Assembly: GCF_018691265.1 (NCBI RefSeq) | Contig: NW_024881296.1 | Location: 2,626,279 to 2,690,278, forward strand | Direction of reading: 5' to 3' | Source of the DNA: Tyto alba | Lineage: Eukaryota > Chordata > Aves > Strigiformes > Tytonidae | DNA: 64,000 nucleotides | Part shown: positions 33,881 through 47,681 of the stretch, in pieces | Position numbering within the stretch: position 1 is the first letter of the stretch | How the letters are laid out: each line of letters starts with the position of its first letter | Notes under the pieces: model-generated | What the model was told of the DNA's origin: nothing | The model's database searches: none | Seen by the model: only the letters and a program-made list of their open reading frames with translations | Made by a program: the position numbers and the translations under genes

Positions 33881-36354
33881 AGTTGCCAGCAGAAGCACAG
33901 ATCTGGCGAGCCAGCTTGGGCTTCATGTCACGAAGCTGTGTTTTTGAGATTAGCTGGGCCAAAAATAGGCTTGGAATCATGCTGCGCTTCACGGAAGGGT
34001 TTTACCCAACTGCAGAGCAGAAAGGGTCATACAAGCAGGCAATAGTAGATTTTACTGAGTCCCAAGAGTGGAAGAGTGGGAAAAGGTGTTCTGATACTTT
34101 TTTTTTTAATCCTTTTTGTTGTCAAGAAGAAAAAACTTTTTCAGTCTGATGTCTTTTTGCAGCTTTCAAAAACAAAGAATATCCAATTTGCAATGCCTGG
34201 GCACATACCACAAAACCTGAGGCTTTATTTTGGCAGTCTGGAAACTTCTATCTTATTTTCAAAGTTGGTTTAAGCACATGGAAAATAATAATTAGTGATC
34301 ATCCTTGAAAATTTTACCATGGTACACAGAGGTGTTATTTTTCTTCACTGAAAGAAAAAATAAAAATATTGTTGTGTCATCTTACTTATTTTATGCTGAG
34401 AAACCCAGTCCCACAGGTTGTCTAGTGACCTCCTGGGAGCCTGCCCCTGCCAGAGTACAAATGAGAAATGAGCGACCTGAGACTGCAAAAGGGAAATGCC
34501 CTTCAGAATCAAGAATGTCTGTTCAGAATCGAACAGACGTTCTTGAGCATCCAAGACTCCCACTGACTTCAGGGGGAAAAAAGACAGTAGATGAAAGGTT
34601 GTATTAACATTGACTTTCTAAATCTTCATGTGCCAGGGTCTCTGGAGTTCACTGAAGTTAATGAGAGCACTGGGTGCACAAAAAATGAAAGACACATCCC
34701 CCCGCAGAAGGGTGGGAGGCTGTGGCCCACTCACTGCAGAGTTTCCTGTGTTCATTTGTTTATAGAGCAGAGTTGAGGTTAGTTCAGAAGAGAGTTCCTC
34801 ATTTCCTCCTCCTCCTGCCCCTCTGCCTAACCAGATGTGACAATGTTACAATATTATTATCCTGTCAGCACCAACAGGGGGAAATACAAGTAAAATGGAG
34901 GGTGAAAGGAGAGCCAAAAGAAAAACAGATCCAAGGCAGCACCTTTCAGATTCACAAGCCCATCTCAGGAAATCAGAAACCTTTACAGCTGGACTGTGGT
35001 TTCATTTGAAGTGTTTGTGGGTAAATGATTAACAATAGCTTTCAGAGGTCCTGTTGTATGCTACAGGTGACTCCTACTGAAAGCCACAGAAGCTACCTGC
35101 AGCCAAAGGATGGGATGTGAACCTTTCAGGCTGACAGGGTAAATCACATCCTAGACCACAACGACCAGCCTGTGTATGTCACTGTGACAGTGCCCTTCAG
35201 CTTCTCAGTGCCACTGGGTAAAGCATACCCAGACTGGAGTTCTGCTATACAAACCACTGGCTTACTGGTTTCCCCCGGCAAGTCTCCCACCAAAGACAAG
35301 CAGGCTGTGCTTTCATCCAGACACAGGAACCAAGAAAGGATGTGCAAAAGGGAATGCATCAAGCAAAACAAAGAGAGGAGGGAGACTGTTTAAATGAAAT
35401 ACCATTAAACATTCAAAATATGTAGATTTCTTTTCACTGAAAGGCTTTTGCTTCAGCTTACCATACTGGCGAAGTCAGAGATACAGCAGTTTTAGGAATA
35501 CGTCTTGAAAAACTCAGAAGCAGGACACTCCTCCCTTCTCTGCAGCCTATGGAAGAGTTATAGCTGCAGAATAAACCACCACTCTCTGCTCACTACATGC
35601 TGTGGCCAAAAGCATGACATAGACATTATTAATCTCCACCAATGCTATAAAGGTAGTCTACATTTTTTCCTCCAACTGGTAAACTGAAAGACACATAGTC
35701 ATTGCAGGAAAGACTATTAGCTCCCTGTAGATCATTTTCCTTTGTGTTTTTTTCTCCTCCATCCAAGGACTGGTAAATAGGAAATCTTGCCTGAATAAAG
35801 ATTTAACCCCCAAGAAGCTAAAACTGCTTTCTGAAAAATAAAGAACTCTGAAATATCCACCCTGCTTCACCCTTTGTCCTTTCACCCTGAAAATTCCCCA
35901 GGGTATGCTTCTACCCTACTGAAGAGAAGTTTGTTCCATCAGTTCACATGGGACCAGGATCTGCCCCCAAGTTTCTAGAAAGTATGAAAAGAGCTTTCAA
36001 AAGCACACAATACCGTGTGACATTGTGTTGAGAACTACAGGTTCATCATGAGGTAGACAGAAATCTTCTCAATTTTCCAGCCAAACATGCAGGCTTTGGA
36101 GGACAGAAGTGTATCCTGCTATGGGGTCCCCACGAGGTAAGCATTATGTTCTTGTTCAGCAATGGTCTCTCCTGGCACACAGATGGGTCTCTACTGGGGC
36201 TGAGGAAGTAACCGAATTCTGGGTTCACATTCACTCAGCATTCTGGAACTGAACTACAGAAATAATTTCAAGCCTGAAGGTGCTTCACATACCACTGTGG
36301 TCCTTTCACATATCAGCTCTGCTAAGGTACAGATTATGGATCCTGACAGACCCA

Positions 36355-36412
36355 TTAATCCTCAGAGTGTCTCATCCTGTTTCTTCTCTGTAAAATAAGG
36401 CATTCCTGTTCT
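36355..36412 (+). mobile_element. Possible MIR fragment
   Basis: CTCAGAGTGTCTCATCC, then GTTTCTTCTCTGTAAAATAA, resembles the MIR segment CTGTGCCTCAGTTTCCTCATCTGTAAAATGG. Only this short central part is visible. Confidence 0.45.
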
Positions 36413-39077
36413 AAGGGAAAGAGCACTGTCATGCATTTCTGCAGCTAAATATGATGTAATGAGCAGAAAAGCTGTATGAACTGACTTTGACAGAGTACAG
36501 TTGGAAACAAAAAGGAGATCCAGGACAGTCAGCAGGGCTACTGCTTACCAGGGGTGAGACATCAGGGTCAGCTGAGCCCTTGAAAACAAGGAACTTGGTT
36601 TGACAATGTAAAAGAGCCGAACCCAAGAGATCTTTGAAAACATTCCTACTTGAGCTAAGAACCAGACTGGCATCGGTGGTTCTACCCATAACAAGCAGAG
36701 CCAAGTTTAAGCAGCCCAAGTTTTCCAAGATCTATGCCAAAATGGCAGTATCTGCACACTGGTAGCAAAATAATTGGAAAATATAGATTGGGTACATGCA
36801 GAGGGCTCAACTGTTTCTCATTGTGGACAACAGCATTGTAACAGCTTTAAACAGAAGCCCCAAAAATTTGCAGAAAGCTCTCAATATGCAGCAAGAGGAC
36901 TGATTCCAGGGTAAGAGCTAGTACTTGAAGACCCTCTGCCCAAAAGCAAATTCCTGACAGATGCAGCATTTCTTCTCTTTTGCGTCAAGACATAGGCAGT
37001 GCAGATGTACCTCACCCTTTGCAAGGGACACAAGCAGTAGTGCCAAGCTCCCATTTGAATGCCTGTCTTCTCCAGTTCCGTTTAGCTGATCTTCCACTGC
37101 TGTCCTACAATCCGTGAAGGAAACCCATTGGTGAGGAGGCAGACAGAAGCACAGCTACCAACAAATGCTCAGTGTAGTTTTGTGAGCAGCTGTCATGAGC
37201 CAATGATCTCATGCAAAGTAAAGTTTATGTTAGCAACAGAGGAGGAAGAAAGGTCATTTTATCCAGTAGAAATCAGCAAAAATTAATAAAAATTATTATA
37301 TTCCCAGAGAAGAAGGCATATTGACTTTGCCAGGTGTCTAACAACCATGTTGGAAAGAGCCGACCTCTAGAACATGCCCTGTACAGACCTCCCAGTTTCA
37401 ATCAACACAATTATTTGTCTGGTGTTAATACAGTAACATGCTGCTTTGCTGAAAAGTCCCTGGCTGCCTTTCAAGCTCTTCAAAAGACATCAAATACTTT
37501 TGGTTTGATTTCAAACTATTTTTCAGCACCTCAGTGTTGGAGTGCCCTTATAAAAGTGCCCACGGAGTCATTTGACAGGGCTATGTGACTCAGGCACTTA
37601 AAGGAAGGAATTAATGTTAGATGCTGACACCCACATAAGGACTTCTGGACTTTAAAAAAATTACTTTTCTTTACCCCACTGAATTTTCCTGACACTTCCA
37701 ATTTACTAAGTTATAGTTTATTTTATAAAAAGGCTGTCTTAACCTCAATTTCGAATTAACAGGTCACCAAGGAATCTAATACTATGGTAATACAATGCAA
37801 ATATCACCTCACAATATGGAACTAAAATAAGCCAATAAATTATTTACAATACATGTTCTTAAGTGGCCAAACTTGCAACATTCTGGTAAACCAGTATGTC
37901 ACTTTTTTTAAAAAAATGCAAGTTGTTCTCCAAGGCCCATTCTTTCAAGATGAAACAAATACTTTCCTCCCATTACTGTTCTATTTTAGAATTTCTATTG
38001 CAATCCGGTATTGAAAATTTGCAGTTATGCACTAAGCATATGCAACCAATGTCCCATACTGCTGGCTGCTGACAGGGCAACCACAGAATGTCTGGCACCC
38101 AGAAAATTTATTCTTTTTGTTTTACAAACAAATGTCAGGCACCTGTATGAGCATGATCCCGTTCCCATCAAATTCCAGAAGGTTTCCGCAGGTTATCATT
38201 GAGCATCCAGCAAATTGTTCTTATAGTAGCTCAAAGTTGAGCTGATAACACAGGAAATATGAGAGGTGACTGGAGCAGGATGGATCTTTTGATGTGGCAG
38301 TAAATCAAAACCACTGCAAAACAGTGTTGGTAAAGGTGAAAAACTTACACAGCAAAGGACACAGTAGAGCTTTCAGTGCTAAATGTGTTGGGAAAGGCAG
38401 GAGGTCTGAAGAATCAGTTCACAGTGAAGCCTCGGCGTCAACTTTCGTCCCTGCAGAGAGTGCAGATTACCTGGGCAGGACTGCAGCAGGGGAGCAGCAT
38501 GTGCAAAGCAGCAAATCAGACTTGAGATACTCAGCAGAGAGAATATCCCTGCACTGCTCTGCCACATAGTGGAAATGTGGCTTTTTCTGGGTTTGTTTCC
38601 TGAGCTAGGCCCTTAGGCTAAGATTTTCAGGGGAGTCTGAAGAGCACTGCCAAATCCCACAGGAATTCAGTACTTTACCACCCCTTTATGCCTTTTTGAA
38701 AATCTCAGCCATAGCTATGCTCTGTGCTGGGCAGTCTCTGTACCGGAACATGAAAAGGGAGTCTGAGCAGAGCTGTAACACAGCACATTAAGTGGAAAGG
38801 AAAGGTGGATGTGTTTGGGACGGACTGAATACTTTTATCAGAGAGAAGACTCATTATCAGCTGAATTCGGCTTTTAAACCAGAAAGATTGAAACTACCAA
38901 TTCAAATAAATATGTGAGATGTTGAATCTATTCTTCAGCTGAAAGTTGAAAAACTTGTAAAAAGGAACCACATGGTGGTGGTGCAAAAGTTTGACCATCT
39001 TCCTGTATTTAAACAAGGAAATAACTGTGAGTAACTGTTGACTTTGTTAATAGCATTCATTGAGGGTATTCTGAGGT

Positions 39078-39199
39078 TTGCCTTGCAGATGAGGAAACTG
39101 AGACAGAGGCATTAAGCAAAGGGCCCAAAGCCACAGGCAAACTTCACTGCCAGGACCAAGTTTATTAAAAGTTCCCTGCAGACACCTGACTTCCAGTCA
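39078..39199 (-). mobile_element. MIR SINE fossil
   Basis: GCAGATGAGGAAACTGAGAC, then GGCATTAAGCAAAGGGCCCAAAGCCACAG, CTGCCAGGACC and CCTGACTTCCAGTC, give a nearly complete reverse-complement MIR core in the right order. This is the clearest ancient SINE in the window. MIR elements predate the amniote radiation, so the copy marks old orthologous sequence. Confidence 0.8.
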
Positions 39200-41739
39200 T
39201 ATCATGAGGCCTCTATTGTGTATTAGAATTACAATGATTTCGTCTTCTGCTGTAAAACAAGGATTATATCTGTCAGCACTTACAGCTGGGATATTCCTGA
39301 GAATTCCTAACAAGAAATACTAACAATGCAAACCATTTTTTCAAAGTATATTTTTGATTTGAAACATTCACACACTTGTAGTGGGAAAGGCTATGAAATT
39401 ATCACAGGGAAATGTTTTTCATGCTGCCTAACATAATTTCTCACTGTTAAATCAGATAGCTTAAATTATGTGTGTGTGTCATCTTTCAGCACCCAGATCC
39501 CTGCAGAATGGGACAAAGTCAGAGTTTTGGCAGAAGAATCACATTTCAACTTCCAGCTTAACAATAGCTTAGAAGTGCTGGTACCCTGCAAGGGAGCTCA
39601 AAACCTAGTACAAGTATAGGATCACAGACAACAGGGTAAGGAGAGGTCACCTTATCTATCTTCTGGCTTCTCTCCAGGACCTAGGCCTGAAATGCCCTTT
39701 CTTCACCACTCCCCCATCAAAATCCTTCTCCAGACACCTGCCACAAGAATCAAATTAAATACCAGCTTCCCTTCCAAAATAGCTGTAATGCAATCCTTGC
39801 AGAAGACCTGTACTGCAAAGAGCATGGCTCAACGGTAACAAAGAGGAAGAAAGTTTACAGGGATCCAAATGCTCTACGTAAAATGAAGTCCTAATTCATA
39901 TCTTTCTGTTTACATAGACTCTGAATTAACTTTCTGTGGTTAGTGAAATAGCCTCCCTTTATGAAAAGAAAAGGGGATAAAGCCCTTTATCAAAACACTG
40001 AGGACCAATGTATTTCAGTATATTTCAAGTGGTAGATTCCTGTTCTGTTAAGAATGGGTCTGATTGTCTGGGTTTATAATTTATAATTTTAGCACTACCT
40101 ACTAATGGCATCTGATTTTCTTGAGTTCTCAGGATCTGATGAAAGCCTTCAAAATGCAATATCCCATCTTTTCCAAACGGAGAGCAAAGGTGTTAATATC
40201 ATCAGTCACAGGATATTAGTAATCAGATTTTTTGGTGATACAATAAAATGACACAAATTCTGACAGAGGATTCTTGTTGACACCCTACGAATACAGAGTT
40301 GAACTTTTCAACATTCTGTGTGCTGCCGTCTTCTTTGTGGAGACTTCCACCCAGACATGTTCTGCTGCTGCCCACGGTCCTTCCCCAGGTTCCTTCCCAG
40401 ACAGGTTTGGACATATCATGTCTACTCCCTAGGCACCAAAATTATGGCCAGGATGGAGATGCTTAGGAATACAATAAAAGCGTCTTAGCAGCTCAGATAT
40501 TTATTTAACCTGATCTAACACTGTTCCAGTAAAACCAGAGGAGTAATGCCATATAATTAAGACACATCTGTCTCAATCTCTACAAAATATTAAAGGGGAG
40601 ACTGAGTCACTGTCCAAGACTATTTACTCTAGAATCCCAAATGGACTCACAAGGGGGTTTATACTTGGTATAACTGCAAGTAATGAAATCAACTATCCAT
40701 TTGTCCTTATTGAATCATGAAAAATAATCAAACAAAAGAAAGATTACCCAGACAGGCACGTTCATTTCCACCATGCAGAGCATAATCCAGTACATATCTT
40801 ATTTATTCAAGTACAAGCACTGCACTTCCTCAACTCTACCAAAATTGTTTGCCTAACATAGACCAAACAGACTATGTTGCTCTTTCTCTACATTTTGTAT
40901 TTTCTGTCTATGATTTTCAAACTTGGGAAAATCAGTTGGACCCCTTCAAAAATCCATTCTGGCTTCTAGTTGGATTCCTCAGAACAGACCAAACTGATTT
41001 CATTAAAATCTCTGCATTTGTTTATCCTATTTGCTTTTGCAGTGAAATCTGACTCAAAAGAAGAGCCGCTCAGAAAAATACCTGGTGATAGCTCTCCACA
41101 AACTCCTATGCTCATTAGAAGCCTCTGACCTGTATAAAATCCCCAAGCTGGTGCTTCCTCTTCTTTTGTGCAGTGTTGCTTTGCATTAGTGAATGTGTGT
41201 ACCACACAGACAAAGGGGTACTCATCACCTGCCTACTGACCCAGAACAACACAGTCTCTACAAAGCAAAAAGGGAGAGGGCTATGGAAGGGGAAAAAGCC
41301 AGAAAGCAATATTTGTCCCTCACTGCCACAGAGTTTACAATCATCTATACCCAAATCCAGGTTAGATCTGCTTTCCCATGTGTCCTCCTATGCTTTCAAC
41401 AAGTCTAAAGTCTCCCAACAGCTACCGAATTCTCCCCAACTCCTTATTTTGGGCTCATAATGCTCATTTTCCTCACTGAAGGAGCAGGTTTTGTCACTCC
41501 TCAGCACAAGAACGATCACACCAAGAGCAAATAACCACCTCCCACCATCTCCAGTAGTGGCCAACAGAGAAAGCCTACAGAAGAATATAAAAATGAGGCC
41601 AGTGCATAAATAGTTATTTACTGCATTCTCCCAGCCTCCAGAAATTTTGGCTTAAAGAAGTCCCAGATCTTCCCGGCTTCCCAGTTTGCCAGAATGGTAG
41701 TGATTAACAAAGCCAGCTGGGTAAGCTTCTCCCCTGCGT

Positions 41740-41850
41740 TGCAACTGAATATGACAGATGAACCTGGGGAGACTGTCTGACACCACACAGCATGGCAATG
41801 TCAGTCATGCACCATGCCCAGCTCTCTCCTAGCTCCTCTTACTACCTCTC
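41740..41850 (-). mobile_element. Possible MIR/CORE-SINE fossil
   Basis: GACAGATGAACCTGGGGAG and ACACCACACAGCATGGCAATGTCAG on the + strand resemble the reverse-complement MIR order of ACAGATGAGGAAACTGAGG and GGTCACACAGCTAGTAAGTGGCAGAG. It is weakly preserved. Confidence 0.35.
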
Positions 41851-41879
41851 ATCCACATGAAGAAATTCCACTTGAATAG

Positions 41880-42130
41880 ACTGAGACTAGGGAAACTTGC
41901 ATTCAAACCCCTGTTCTATATCTGGTTTCCTGTGCAAACATCAGCAAGGCAATTTGGGATCCTTTTTTTTGACGACTTAAAGAGAGAGGCTCCTACACAG
42001 GTTGAGTCAGAGCAGTTTGGCTTCCTCCTGAATCTCTCTAGAACAGCATGTTTCTCTCCACTGAATTACAGCTGAAATCCCCTTTGAGTCCTCAACCTGT
42101 AAAAGGGGATAATGCACCATGCTGATTCTC
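41880..42130 (+). mobile_element. Possible MIR/CORE-SINE fragments
   Basis: A head-like part (GCATTCAAACCCCTGTTCT, then CTGTGCAAACATCAGCAAGG, near 41900-41960) and a separate part (CCTCAACCTGTAAAAGGGGATAATG, near 42090-42113) match successive MIR segments. They are spaced about 100 bases too far apart, so they are either two fragments or one interrupted copy. Confidence 0.4.
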
Positions 42131-43113
42131 CAGACCTGCTGGGGAGGAAAGACATTAAAGCCTTCCAGTGTACAGCAGTGAAGGGGTCTGTAGAGGTATA
42201 TGTAGCATCTGTTGCCCTTACAGAAGACAGCATCATGTGGAGCAGGCAAAGTGAGGTAGCGGGTGGCATCCTTGTTCTGTGAAAACAGCTGGTTCTTTGC
42301 CATATTGCAAGCAAATGGGCTTTCCCCCTATACACTTGGGACAAGAAATTTGTAATTGAACTGGCACTCATACCTGATCACACCACAGATGGGCTGACCA
42401 GTGCTCAGACTCTTCACACAACACAAAGTTCCAATTCTGCCACACTTCCAGCTTTGTGTTTTCTCTTTCCAAGCTATGTACAAAGTTGCAACAGATAAGC
42501 CATTTTTCATGCTGGGGTGAAAGTAGGGAGGGAGGGGGCTGAGGGAACAGGGGAGAGGGTATGTTAAGATCATTTCTCTCCATCCCTAACCTTGATGGAA
42601 TTGTATTCTGCACACATGCTGAAACATTAGCATCGGCTGATTTGGAAGGAATATTGGAAATGAAGTGATAGCAGAGTAAATGTCAATGCATTCAGTGTGA
42701 CACAGTGAGCACCAGATCTTAAACAGCTTCATCATTGTGGCATTTACTGTATCCTGAAATAATATTAATCCCACTGTTGTCCTTCTTGATGGAATCATCC
42801 ATGAATATGGTTTATGGGACTGGCCAAAGTGCTAATAGGTTAAAAGAACAACCTATCCAGTGTTCCGCTAAATTAAGGTCGCTTCATGAGATTTAATGAA
42901 ACAAGTACTGTGTGGGGTTTCAAAGGACGTTCCTGTAATTCATGTCTATTTAGGGCTCCTGCTAACCAGAAACCTAATTTCTTTGAGTAAAATAGGTTTT
43001 TGTGAAGCCTGGCCATGTGAAAAAAGCTTTAAAGGGCAATAATCAGAAGACCTCATCTGTAACACTTTGTTATTTCAGATCAGTGTTTTGAAAGTTTGGG
43101 GGATGGAGTTATT

Positions 43114-43131
43114 AAAAAAAAAAAAAAAAAA
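43114..43131. repeat. Poly(A) tract, 18 bp
   Basis: This is an uninterrupted A run. Confidence 0.95.
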
Positions 43132-43689
43132 GAAATCCAGTCTGCAAATTAATCAGAACAAATGTATTACTGCTATTTGTTTCTCAAAAATATCTGGATG
43201 GTTAAAGTGAAACCAGGATACCATTAAGTTACAAATGGTATAGAGGCTTAATAAGGCAGAGACCCTGCCTCACAGACCAAGTAAATTGGCTTTTGCTTGC
43301 TCAGTGAGGAGCTGATTCTCAAAAATTGTGGGCAAATGGCATCATCTAAGGCCACTGCCTCAGAAACAGAACTGCATTTCCTTCCCAAGTTGTATATGTA
43401 TCATATAAAATACTGAAATTATTAGTACAGATGCCCACTACAGAACAAAATAATAATAATTTCCTATTAATTTCCCTAATACAAGGTCCAGCTGCCACCA
43501 ATTTTTTATTGTATCCTTGATTCAAAAGAGCATCTACAGTATCTTCTACAAAACAGGTTTGGAAGCCACCTTAAAAATGGATGGGGCCAGCACCCAGCAG
43601 CATCACTGAGCATCAGAAGACTGGATTTTATCTTGGCAATTTCTAGGTGTTTAGAGAGAAATATTATACACTGCAATTACTGCAGCTCA

Positions 43690-43735
43690 CATCCATGCTT
43701 TCAGTGTAGCAAACTGAGGCTTGTAGAAATTAAAC
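43690..43735 (-). mobile_element. Possible short MIR fragment
   Basis: GCAAACTGAGGCTTGTAGAAATTAAAC on the + strand resembles GGAAACTGAGGCACAGAGAGATTAAGT. It is too short to be sure. Confidence 0.3.
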
Positions 43736-46005
43736 AATAGCAGCTGCAGCCCCCAAGGATCTCATAGTCTGAGCAGTGTTTAGTCATATCTTGACGTTTT
43801 ACTCTGAAGCAGGATTTAACATATCTGACTACCTGTGCACAAATGACAATCCATGAGAAGACTTTGCTGTGAAGAGAAATGAAGAATTAATATGCCACTG
43901 GAGACAGCAAAGGCAATAGGAGATTGGTGAGCTGTGTTTACCAGTACTAGAATTAAGTCAAGACACCAGAGGTGTTACCTGCTACTATTAAAAGTGGACT
44001 TGTAATGACAACCACAGACCAAAATTTTGATCAAAGATGTAAATTCACAGTTGCCTCAGGAAAGAAGTTTTTTCATACTTTAGAATGCTACAGTCAGCTT
44101 AGTACTCCCCAGAAGTCCAAAACAAGCTAAATATCAACAGCCACAGTAAATCTATGACTTTTAGATTCAGATCTTCTATCTTTTTTCTAGATCCTGGAAA
44201 TAGAATGCTGATATCTGTATTTAAGACAAGGACTAATCCTGACAGGTGCTTGATTTTAACATGTGCTGTCAGAAAAAGATGAAGCCACACAGTGCTTACA
44301 TTTCCTACCTTGGTGACTCCTCTCAAAGCCTTGAAAACATCTACCGATAGTGCTGGTTCTTTGCAAAGGCCAAATTGCCAGCTTCGACTAGGACATCAGA
44401 TTTCTGCAAGCTGTAAAATAGCCATAGCTCTGCAGCCAAGTGTGCCCATGCCAGAACTCAGGGACCCATGCTGGACTCCACTGATGTTGTGAGAGACACT
44501 GTGGGGATGGCAGCTATTTCTAGGAAGAATGCTACTCCTCTGCTTCCCAACCTCCCACCTGCAGCAGGGAGGAGGTGGCTTCTCTCTGACTTTCCAGAGA
44601 TTTTATTCCCAGATTCACACCAATCCAGTGCTGGTCCTTCAGTCTTGATAAAGCAAAATCCTCACACTGCCAAGAAATCCGGTCCCTGCCTTGCCCACAG
44701 CATGTAAGAGAACATCTACAACAAATTCCTGATAGAAAAATCCTAATATACATAATAAGTTTTAATTCCAGCATTTCAGTGCTTACAAAAGCAAAAGGCA
44801 CCTTTAATACCTTTGTAACAGAAATCAGTGACCATATCTGAAAGAAATCTCTAGACTAGCTACAGATACAGCATGTTCTGCCTGCCACCCACCACTGTCT
44901 GTCCACACACTTGCCTTGGAGGCAGGTTCTGTACTGACTTGTCCTGTGTACCCAGCATGGCACATGGAGATTTGAGGCAGCTGCCTGCTTCTTGCAGGAA
45001 CTTTTCTGTGTGTACCAAAGGGACAGCCTGCATGCATACGCTTTATTTGGTTTTCTCACCTTTGGAAGGAATATAGTTCCCCCAGTCTGTCACCTTCACG
45101 TGGATGCAACTGTAACCATAGACAGGTTTAAGGGATTAAGGAAAATAAATTCAGAGACAGGACAGATTGCAATGAAGGTTGTAACCTGAAAAATATAATT
45201 TCAAATTATATTTTGGCATAGGTTATCTTCTTACTAATTCTAGTAACCACTAGGCAAAATCCTTAAGACATGCCTTAACCTTTACAGGCATGATCCAGAC
45301 CTTGGAGTCATATCCTATGAGGCAGAGATTGACTGGAAATGAGACCAAAATATATCATCTCTGCATGACAGATTGAAACACACACCCACCACAACAAGAA
45401 TAAAACACTTTCTTTACTGTGTCTGCATTGTAAAAGAGAGAGGGGGAAGACTGATTTATTTAAGCAGTACTTAACTAACAATAAACACTATCAAACCAAA
45501 GCAAACTAATGCTCAGCCATTAAAGCATCCATTCAATGGCCCATCTGTCATATTGTTAAGACCTTTAGAAGTTGTTTAACAAAATGTTAAATAAGATGAC
45601 ATTCAGCAGCACAAAATGCTTGACTGCTAATGCAACAAAAAGGGGTTGGCCTGCTGGTGTTTGATATACTGCTCTGTGCTACAGTCTGAAAGCTCTGGAA
45701 CACATGAGGGGGGTCCCAGGCTGTCGCTTTTTATCTGAGTGAGCAGTGCCAGAAAAGCCCAGAATCACCACAGTGCCAGTGTCAGCAGCAGCACGCAGCA
45801 GAGGGGAAGTAAATTCCAATGCAGACAGGAAAAGATGTACTATACAAGGAGAGAAAGAGGAAGCTGAAGTAAAAAACTGGCCTATGGTAGGGAGAGGGAA
45901 GAAAGCCCCAAATTAGCCATGGTGACCCATGGCTGTTCCAAATCCAGTTGTTTCATGGGTTTTTTTTCCTCACCCACCTCCTATCTTTTATTCTACATTT
46001 GACAG

Positions 46006-46257
46006 TAAGGTTTGATGAACATGCCATGAAAACACTTCAGATTGGCCGTGATAGACTACTCAGTAAATATCTAACAACTTCAAAGGCGGATGCAAATTCA
46101 GCAAAGATGCGTGTAAGTTTTGTTCGATTGCTTTCTTACATAAGGACAGATTGTTCTCATTCACTTTTGAGAATAGCAACCCTCATACAATACAACTTTT
46201 TAGGAACTGATTGCAATGATGCCAGAGACTTGGACAGCTTCAAATCTATCATCAAAG
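46006..46257 (+). other. Candidate unannotated exon (low confidence)
   Basis: This 252-base block lies inside an open frame that runs from 45948 to 46292. It is preceded by a long pyrimidine-rich tract ending TTTGACAG, a fair 3' splice site, and followed by AAG|GTAAGA, a near-consensus 5' splice site. The length is a multiple of three and the block would be a symmetrical phase 1-1 exon of 84 codons. The encoded residues are unremarkable and resemble no family I know. Open frames of this length occur by chance in the window, so the argument rests on the splice-site pairing. It could equally be an exon of a non-coding RNA, or nothing. Confidence 0.2.
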
Positions 46258-46358
46258 GTAAGACAGTACAACTTGGCAAGGTAGGCAATTAGGAGGCTTC
46301 CTGAAGTAGTTGAAGAATGGAAAAAATGCTGCCCTGAAAAAGCCCATTTCCCAAGGAA

Positions 46359-46392
46359 AAAAAAAAAAACAAACCAAACCAAACCAAACCCC
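46359..46392. repeat. A run followed by (CAAAC)n
   Basis: An A run leads into four CAAAC-type units. Confidence 0.85.
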
Positions 46393-47659
46393 ACAAATTA
46401 CTTTCAGATCTTCAGAAGGAAGGAAAGGAAAAAAATATTTTAGGTTTAGACAAGTAACAGTTTTCACAAGACACTAGTGGACAGCTCTATTATCATAGAT
46501 GATGCTCCCCAGCCCTAAATCTGTGAAAAGCAAATAGCAACATGCAAATGACTGTTTAAAATAAGAGTAGAATTTTCTTTTACAATTTAAATCCTTCCTG
46601 TAGGCTTCACAGTACCATGAAATACAACCCTTTGTCTACCAGTATCCTTTGGTATACAAGGGCTTTGTTTCCCATATTCCCTACCAGCACATTTCCCTTA
46701 CCAGCGCTGAGAAGAAAGAACGCAGAAAGCCCAGCTGACAGGTTTAAATTTCCCAGCAATTCAGAACTGACAGTACAGAGGTCCTTGGAAAATCTGGCCT
46801 CCAGTGCCACCGGCAGAGATACTCGGTACCACAAATGTCTGGGTTTTGTCTCATCATGGTGACAGCTAATAAAAGTATAGTATTAGCAGGCAGTATGGAG
46901 CTTATGTGCTAGACTCTGTCCACACAAAGACACCCCTGCTAGTTACATTAGTAGAGCAGCACCATGTTAAACTCCAGGGGAGAAGGTTTTAACCTAGAGA
47001 GCTTACTGGTGTTTTCACTGACCTCCAGTGGAAGACAAATACATATAAGGATTAACTATGATTAAAACTAACCAATGTTCCCAGGTAGCTTATTGATTTA
47101 GAAAATATTCCCTCTGAAAATATTATTTTAATCAAGTGTTATTTAAGACCTCAAAACTGAGATACAATAAAATCCTAGAAAATGGGAATTCGATACGTTA
47201 GCAAGTCTAGATGAATACCAACTGACAAATGCACAGAGTTTACTTTGGCTTAAAATTGCAAGCCTTGTTCATGCTGTGATTGATAAACAGATTTTTTATC
47301 CACTATGAGTACACAACTAAAAATTTAAAAAAGCCCAAAACATTGTTTTCCCAGCCTGAAGGATATTCTTAGAAAGAAAGTAAAAAAGAAAAGCCATGCC
47401 AGTCTGGCGCTAGAACCCAAACTGTCTGCCATAAAGTTGCTACTCTCACACAGTGGTAGTGGCACGCTAAGTATGAACCAGTTGTGGGCACAGCTTCAGC
47501 TTAATAGCAAGAATGATGGTGAAACCACACAGCCCCTTCTCCTCTCAAACATCCTCCCACATCATGTTTCTGCCTCAGCAAGATCTATTCCAGTTGAATA
47601 AGGGACCTGGGAAAAGCAAGCAAGACTAAACTGTTCTATAGATGACGTGAGTAAGTAAC

Positions 47660-47681
47660 TATATATATATATATATATATT
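47660..47681. repeat. (TA)n microsatellite
   Basis: About eleven perfect TA units. Confidence 0.95.

Larger units (their letters stand above)
31871..39077. other. Long non-coding stretch
   Basis: No gene is recognised. It holds the A-rich tract at 33300-33385, possible SINE fossils near 33.8 and 36.4 kb, a 13-base A tract near 33.75 kb and many short overlapping open frames on both strands. The 125-codon frame ending near 33384 owes its lysine-rich end to the A-rich tract. Confidence 0.6.
39200..45947. other. Long non-coding stretch
   Basis: No gene is recognised. Possible SINE fossils lie at 41.7-42.1 and 43.7 kb and a poly(A) tract at 43114-43131. Segments near 42780-42960 and 45470-45620 (with AACAATAAACA, a Fox-type motif, and several TAAT cores) have conserved-element texture. 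Short open frames on both strands are treated as chance. Confidence 0.6.

Noticed and set aside
39610..39790. CR1 3' end suggested by GGATCACAGACAACAGG and a later ACCTTATCTATC
   Set aside because: The order and spacing do not follow any CR1 3' region I know, and there is no tail repeat.
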